A DNA stretch of 10,000 bases from contig JAIWNO010000132.1 of the NCBI GenBank assembly GCA_020216785.1, positions 1 to 10,000 of the forward strand. Direction: 5' to 3'. Under the pieces are notes generated by a model, which worked only from the letters and a program-made list of their open reading frames with translations, searched no databases and was not told the DNA's origin. The DNA is from Desulfomonile sp. Its GTDB lineage: Bacteria; Desulfobacterota; Desulfomonilia; Desulfomonilales; Desulfomonilaceae. The position numbers were made by a program, and so were the translations under genes. This document shows positions 6,482 to 10,000 of this stretch, piece by piece. Position 1 is the stretch's first letter, and every line of letters begins with the position of its first letter.

Positions 6482-8055
6482 CACTTTTCAGGCTCCTCGA
6501 CACTGGCCATCTGACAGCCGCGGCCAACATGGCCTTGGACGAGATCATCCTCGAGCAGGTCGCATTGGGAGCGAGCCCCCCTACCCTGCGTTTTCTCCAA
6601 TTCCAACCGGCCGCAGCGTTGGTGGGCTATCATCAAGATGTCTCTTTGGAGGTCCGGACCGACTACTGTGCTGAGCACGGTATTGACGTGAACCGCCGTC
6701 TGACGGGTGGCGGAGCGATCCTCTTCCAGGAGTCCGCGCTCGGGTGGGAACTCTTCGCCGCGTCGGGGGAGGCGCCATTCATCGGGTCGTACGAGACCAT
6801 TCTCCACAGGATTTGCACTATCGCGGCTGCGGGCTTGTCCAGGCTCGGTATTGGAGCAGCGTTCAGGCCGCGCAACGACATCGAGGTGGATGGCCGGAAG
6901 ATTTCCGGTACAGGCGGCGTGACAATTACCGGCGGATTCATGTTCCAGGGGACGGTCCTCGTCGAGAACGAGGTCGAGCTGTTCATAAAAGCCCTCAGAG
7001 TGCCGGTGGAAAAGCTCAAAAAGCGCGAAATCGAATCATTGATGGAGCGGATCTGCTTTCTTTCCGACCTATTGGATCCCGTGCCGCCCATTGCCGCGAT
7101 CAAGGAGGCGCTCACACAAGAGTTCACCGACCAACTCTTGGTGGAGATGGTTCCAGGAGGACTCACTGAGGCGGAGGCCGCGCTTCTGACACAGGAATTG
7201 GATCGCTTCACCAGCTCCCATTGGATCATGTCCCGCACGCGACCAGCGTCGGAAGGAGAGGCTGCTCGATCCATCACCCAGACGGACGGCGGCACGCTGC
7301 GGGTTCATCTCTGGCCGGCTCCAGGCGGTCGCAGGGTGCGGGAAGCGCTCGTCGCGGGCGATTTTTTTGCCGTGCCCTCGCGTATGGTGCACGATCTGGA
7401 GGCAGCACTCGTTGGAGTGCCTTTCGAGCGCACGGCACTGGCTCATGCGGTGGAAGCGTTTTTGGGCAAGTCGGAAGGCAAAATCCTTGGCGCAGAACCC
7501 GGTCGGGTCGCGGACGCGGTAGGTGCGGCGAGCGAGCGCCTGAAGCTGGTAAACGGCACTTTCAACCTCTCAGAGGCCAACGAGCTTTTCCTCGTGAATG
7601 TTCAGGTGGAGGAGCTACACGACATCAGGCCGAAATGGCTGCTCCTCCCTTATTGTTCCAAGCACCTGGACTGTCCCTATCGTAGCGTTCCGGGGTGCGA
7701 CGAATGCGGCTCTTGTGAAATCGGGTGGTGCTTCAGCCTCGCGCGGGCCTACGACATGGAGCCGATAACGATCCAAAGTTTCGAACATCTCATGGATGTG
7801 CTCCGCGACGAGTGTAGGTTTCAGGATGGCTTGTACGTAGGATCTTGCTGCGAGGCATTCTATGCAAAGCACCAGCAGGAGATGGAGGCGGTGGAGGCCC
7901 GCGGACTGTTGGTAAACCTCGATTCTACGACGTGCTACGATCTGGGCAAGGGCACCGAGGCCTATAAAGGCCGGTTCGATACAAAGACGACGCTCAATGT
8001 CCAACTCATTGAAAAGACCTTGAAATATCTTAATGGAAGCTCCAGTGGAGTGTGA
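6478..8055 (+). CDS. Lipoate-protein ligase fused to LplB-like and DUF116 domains
   Basis: A 525-residue fusion. Residues 1-200 are a lipoate/biotin ligase catalytic domain, with RRLTGGGA at 73-80 and NDIEVDGRKISGTGG at 133-147; K141 matches the catalytic Lys of LplA. The His usually found in GGGAVFH is absent here (GGGAILFQES). Residues about 265-355 resemble the LplB/LplA C-terminal accessory domain (GGTLRVHLWP, VREALVAGDFFAVP). Residues about 385-515 are DUF116, starting LPYCSKHLDCPY, with cysteines 393, 399, 407, 410, 413, 418, 446, 457, 458 and 486, a likely metal or Fe-S site. LplA adenylates lipoate or octanoate and transfers it to a carrier lysine; what DUF116 adds is unknown. The gene overlaps lpdA by four bases and the next gene by 23, so the three form one coupled unit. 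Domain identities are from family memory; substrate is inferred. Confidence 0.85.
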   Translation: MTLFRLLDTGHLTAAANMALDEIILEQVALGASPPTLRFLQFQPAAALVGYHQDVSLEVRTDYCAEHGIDVNRRLTGGGAILFQESALGWELFAASGEAPFIGSYETILHRICTIAAAGLSRLGIGAAFRPRNDIEVDGRKISGTGGVTITGGFMFQGTVLVENEVELFIKALRVPVEKLKKREIESLMERICFLSDLLDPVPPIAAIKEALTQEFTDQLLVEMVPGGLTEAEAALLTQELDRFTSSHWIMSRTRPASEGEAARSITQTDGGTLRVHLWPAPGGRRVREALVAGDFFAVPSRMVHDLEAALVGVPFERTALAHAVEAFLGKSEGKILGAEPGRVADAVGAASERLKLVNGTFNLSEANELFLVNVQVEELHDIRPKWLLLPYCSKHLDCPYRSVPGCDECGSCEIGWCFSLARAYDMEPITIQSFEHLMDVLRDECRFQDGLYVGSCCEAFYAKHQQEMEAVEARGLLVNLDSTTCYDLGKGTEAYKGRFDTKTTLNVQLIEKTLKYLNGSSSGV

Positions 8056-9178
8056 CGTTCTTGTAGTGGGGGCGGGACCTGCCGGTTCATCGGCAGCCGC
8101 GGCAGCCGCGCGTCTTGGAGCTGCTACGCTTCTGGTTGACGCCAAAGCCCGGATCGGTGAGCAGCCCCACTGCGGTGAATTCGTGCCCAAACAGCTTTTC
8201 GTCGAATGCGGCCTCGACCGCGGCCCTGTGGTGCAATCAGTGGAGGTGATGGAGACCTGCGTTATCTCCTTGCGAGCACAGGAGACGCGCAAGGGACCTT
8301 CGCCAAGCAGCGCTGAAAGTGTGGCGGCGGTTGTATGTGGGCGGGCGACCCAGCCTTCACCCGGATATCTCATCGACAGGCCTCGGTTTGACCGCGACCT
8401 TGCACGGGAGGCCGCTTCGGTTGGAGCACTGATCTTGTCGTCGGTTCGGGTCACCGGAAGGGCCGGCGATGCTTGGGTCATGCGACGCAAAGGATGCGAG
8501 ATGCAAGTACGTGCCCGTCTTGTCATCGCTGCGGATGGAGCCCTTTCCAGCGTTGCCTCGGTTTTGGGCGAGCCCCTTCCTGAGGTGCTTCGCGGGGTGC
8601 AGATCGAGGCGCCGCTCGTTCGGCCCCTGGATCGCACACTCGTCTATCTGAGTCGGGAAATCGTCGGGGGATACGGGTGGCTTTTTCCGAAGGGCCGTGT
8701 TGCCAACGTAGGGCTGGGAGTGGTGCAACGTCGCGACGTAAATCCGTCATCGCTTCTCGACCGCTTCGTGGAGTGGCTCGTTGACGCGGGAATGATTCGC
8801 CGCGGGGTGCTGGCTCGTTCAAGCGGAGTGATTCCGATATCCGGCCCCCGATCGCCTCTCGTGAAAGGCAACGTGATTTTTTGCGGTGATGCAGCAGGGC
8901 TCACCCATCCTATCACGGGAGCAGGGATCGCACAGGCGGTCGTGTCCGGCGAAGCCGCGGGGCGCTCGGCTGCGCTGGCCCTGAAAAGCAACGGACCTGA
9001 ACATCTGGATGGGTACGAGCGGGAAGTGCTGGGCCGATACCGCGGGGTGCTCACTCATGCGCTGGCCAAGAGAAGGCTCATGAGCCGGTTGTGGGACATA
9101 GAGGATTTCCGAACTGTCTGCGGGCAGACGTGGATAGGTTTCCACGGGTACCGCACGAGGGTGAAGAGCGGAGAATAG
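8033..9178 (+). CDS. Geranylgeranyl reductase-family FAD oxidoreductase
   Basis: A 381-residue flavoprotein. VVGAGPAGSSAA at 11-22 is the N-terminal FAD dinucleotide motif. YLIDRPRFDRDLA follows the family's Y-IDR--FD-LA block, and AADGALSSVA is the usual middle motif. YGWLFPKG is the conserved Tyr-Trp-Phe-Pro-Lys block, and GDAAGLTHPITGAGI from residue 285 is the second FAD motif. Family members reduce isoprenoid double bonds or act as general FAD reductases. The family also includes the flavoprotein LipT, found beside lipoate-assembly genes in sulfur-oxidising bacteria; neighbourhood here makes such a role attractive, but it is inference. The start overlaps the ligase gene by 23 bases. A GTG at 8045 preceded by GGAAG is an alternative start that would shorten the protein by four residues. 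No membrane segments are evident. Confidence 0.88.
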   Translation: MEAPVECDVLVVGAGPAGSSAAAAAARLGAATLLVDAKARIGEQPHCGEFVPKQLFVECGLDRGPVVQSVEVMETCVISLRAQETRKGPSPSSAESVAAVVCGRATQPSPGYLIDRPRFDRDLAREAASVGALILSSVRVTGRAGDAWVMRRKGCEMQVRARLVIAADGALSSVASVLGEPLPEVLRGVQIEAPLVRPLDRTLVYLSREIVGGYGWLFPKGRVANVGLGVVQRRDVNPSSLLDRFVEWLVDAGMIRRGVLARSSGVIPISGPRSPLVKGNVIFCGDAAGLTHPITGAGIAQAVVSGEAAGRSAALALKSNGPEHLDGYEREVLGRYRGVLTHALAKRRLMSRLWDIEDFRTVCGQTWIGFHGYRTRVKSGE

Positions 9179-9345
9179 CACCAAATTGTAATAATAACGG
9201 GTTATACTGAAATCGGTAGCGAGAAAGTGGGCTCGATTCTGAAGAGCATTTGACGAAGATTGCTACACACAGGCCTCCGGAGATTACTTCTTAATGTAGG
9301 TGCTAATCTTTTCCTGACAAAAGCCTTGAACGGAGTTTTCCTACC

Positions 9346-10000
9346 ATGACCCTCCCCATCAACAAAACAAAGATCGTCTGTACCATTGGGCCCGCATCTG
9401 CGTCGGTCGAGGTGCTGGAGCAGATGATCCTCGCGGGCATGAATGTCGCGCGGTTGAACTTTTCACATGGCGACTTCGAGAGCCATGCCGCGGTGATCAG
9501 TAACGTGAGGGCTGCCGCCCAAAGGGTGGACCGGAGAGTCGCCATAATGGGTGACCTTCCGGGCCCGAAGATCCGGATCGGACAACTCGCGGAAGAGCCG
9601 GTGGAGCTGGAACAGGACGATGCGTTCACCCTTACCACGGACCACGTCGTCGGCGACCGGACCAAGGCATTTGTAAACCTGACGACGCTCCCGCAGGTGG
9701 TGCGGCCGGGAGACATGCTCTTTCTCAACGACGGCATCATTCAACTGGAAGCGATTGAGGTGCGGAGCAATGAGGTTCGCTGCAGGGTTGTCGTGGGAGG
9801 GGAACTGCGGTCCCGCAAGGGGCTCAATTTACCCGGCCTGGACCTCGGTATTCGCGCGTTCACTGAAGAAGATCGGCGATGGCTGGGGTTCGCGATAGAG
9901 CAAGGGGTGGACGCGGTGAGTCAGTCGTTCGTCGAGTCCGCGTCGGACATCGTTGACGTGCGCCGGGCAGCGGAGGAACTCGGCGGCGATCCGTACATCA
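9346..10000 (+). CDS. pyk: Pyruvate kinase, 5' part
   Basis: The first 218 codons are visible; the rest continues past the window. Pyruvate kinase converts phosphoenolpyruvate and ADP to pyruvate and ATP in the cytoplasm. The start MTLPINKTKIVCTIGPAS is diagnostic, followed by GMNVARLNFSHG at 31-42 with R36, N38, S40 and H41 at the active site, DLPGPKIRIG at 70-79, the mobile B domain (about 80-165) and RSRKGLNLPG, then the return to the barrel at VSQSFVESA. The residues at 70-78 match the pattern reported for K+-independent enzymes. CGGAG at 9331-9335 lies ten bases before the ATG. The gene starts 167 bases after the flavoprotein gene, so it may have its own promoter; a TATACT at 9203-9208 is visible but without a good -35 partner. 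Confidence 0.93.
   Translation, partial: MTLPINKTKIVCTIGPASASVEVLEQMILAGMNVARLNFSHGDFESHAAVISNVRAAAQRVDRRVAIMGDLPGPKIRIGQLAEEPVELEQDDAFTLTTDHVVGDRTKAFVNLTTLPQVVRPGDMLFLNDGIIQLEAIEVRSNEVRCRVVVGGELRSRKGLNLPGLDLGIRAFTEEDRRWLGFAIEQGVDAVSQSFVESASDIVDVRRAAEELGGDPYI

Noticed and set aside
7615..8637. 340-codon minus-strand open frame
   Set aside because: It is antisense to the DUF116 and flavoprotein coding regions; composition is Arg/Ser rich as expected for a shadow of GC-rich genes.

Overview
This window reads as ordinary chromosomal DNA from a GC-rich anaerobic bacterium, most likely a Desulfobacterota (deltaproteobacterial) lineage such as Syntrophobacterales or Desulfomonilales. That placement is inferred from protein character: a 7TM-HD phosphohydrolase followed by YbeY, a PurF with an Fe-S-type cysteine set, and a lipoate ligase fused to DUF116. 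Nothing looks like phage, plasmid, insertion sequence or CRISPR. No tRNA or rRNA was seen.

Layout. (1) Bases 2-1175, plus strand: the 3' end of a PgpH/YqfF-type HD phosphohydrolase gene, overlapping ybeY, which encodes the rRNA-maturation endoribonuclease. (2) Bases 1158-2834, minus strand: purF (first step of purine synthesis), then a small one-helix membrane protein gene whose end overlaps the end of ybeY. (3) Bases 2835-3460: a roughly 620-base gap between divergent genes. It holds an imperfect GC-rich inverted repeat and a likely promoter for the next gene. (4) Bases 3461-4324: a protein with a small helical N-terminal domain, a long TonB-like proline-rich linker and a C-terminal coiled coil. 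(5) Bases 4455-9178, plus strand: a tight array of an OmpH/Skp-like periplasmic chaperone, dihydrolipoyl dehydrogenase, a three-part lipoate ligase (LplA + LplB-like + DUF116) and a geranylgeranyl-reductase-family flavoprotein. The last three genes overlap or abut. (6) Bases 9346 to the end: the first 218 codons of a pyruvate kinase.

The most interesting part is 5057-9178. A lipoamide-redox enzyme, an unusual Cys-rich lipoate ligase fusion and a flavoprotein of the reductase family that contains LipT-like proteins form one translationally coupled unit. This suggests a dedicated lipoate salvage, assembly or redox module. No lipoyl synthase and no lipoyl carrier protein lie inside the window, so its target is unknown. 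The pyruvate kinase fragment carries the residue signature associated with K+-independent enzymes.
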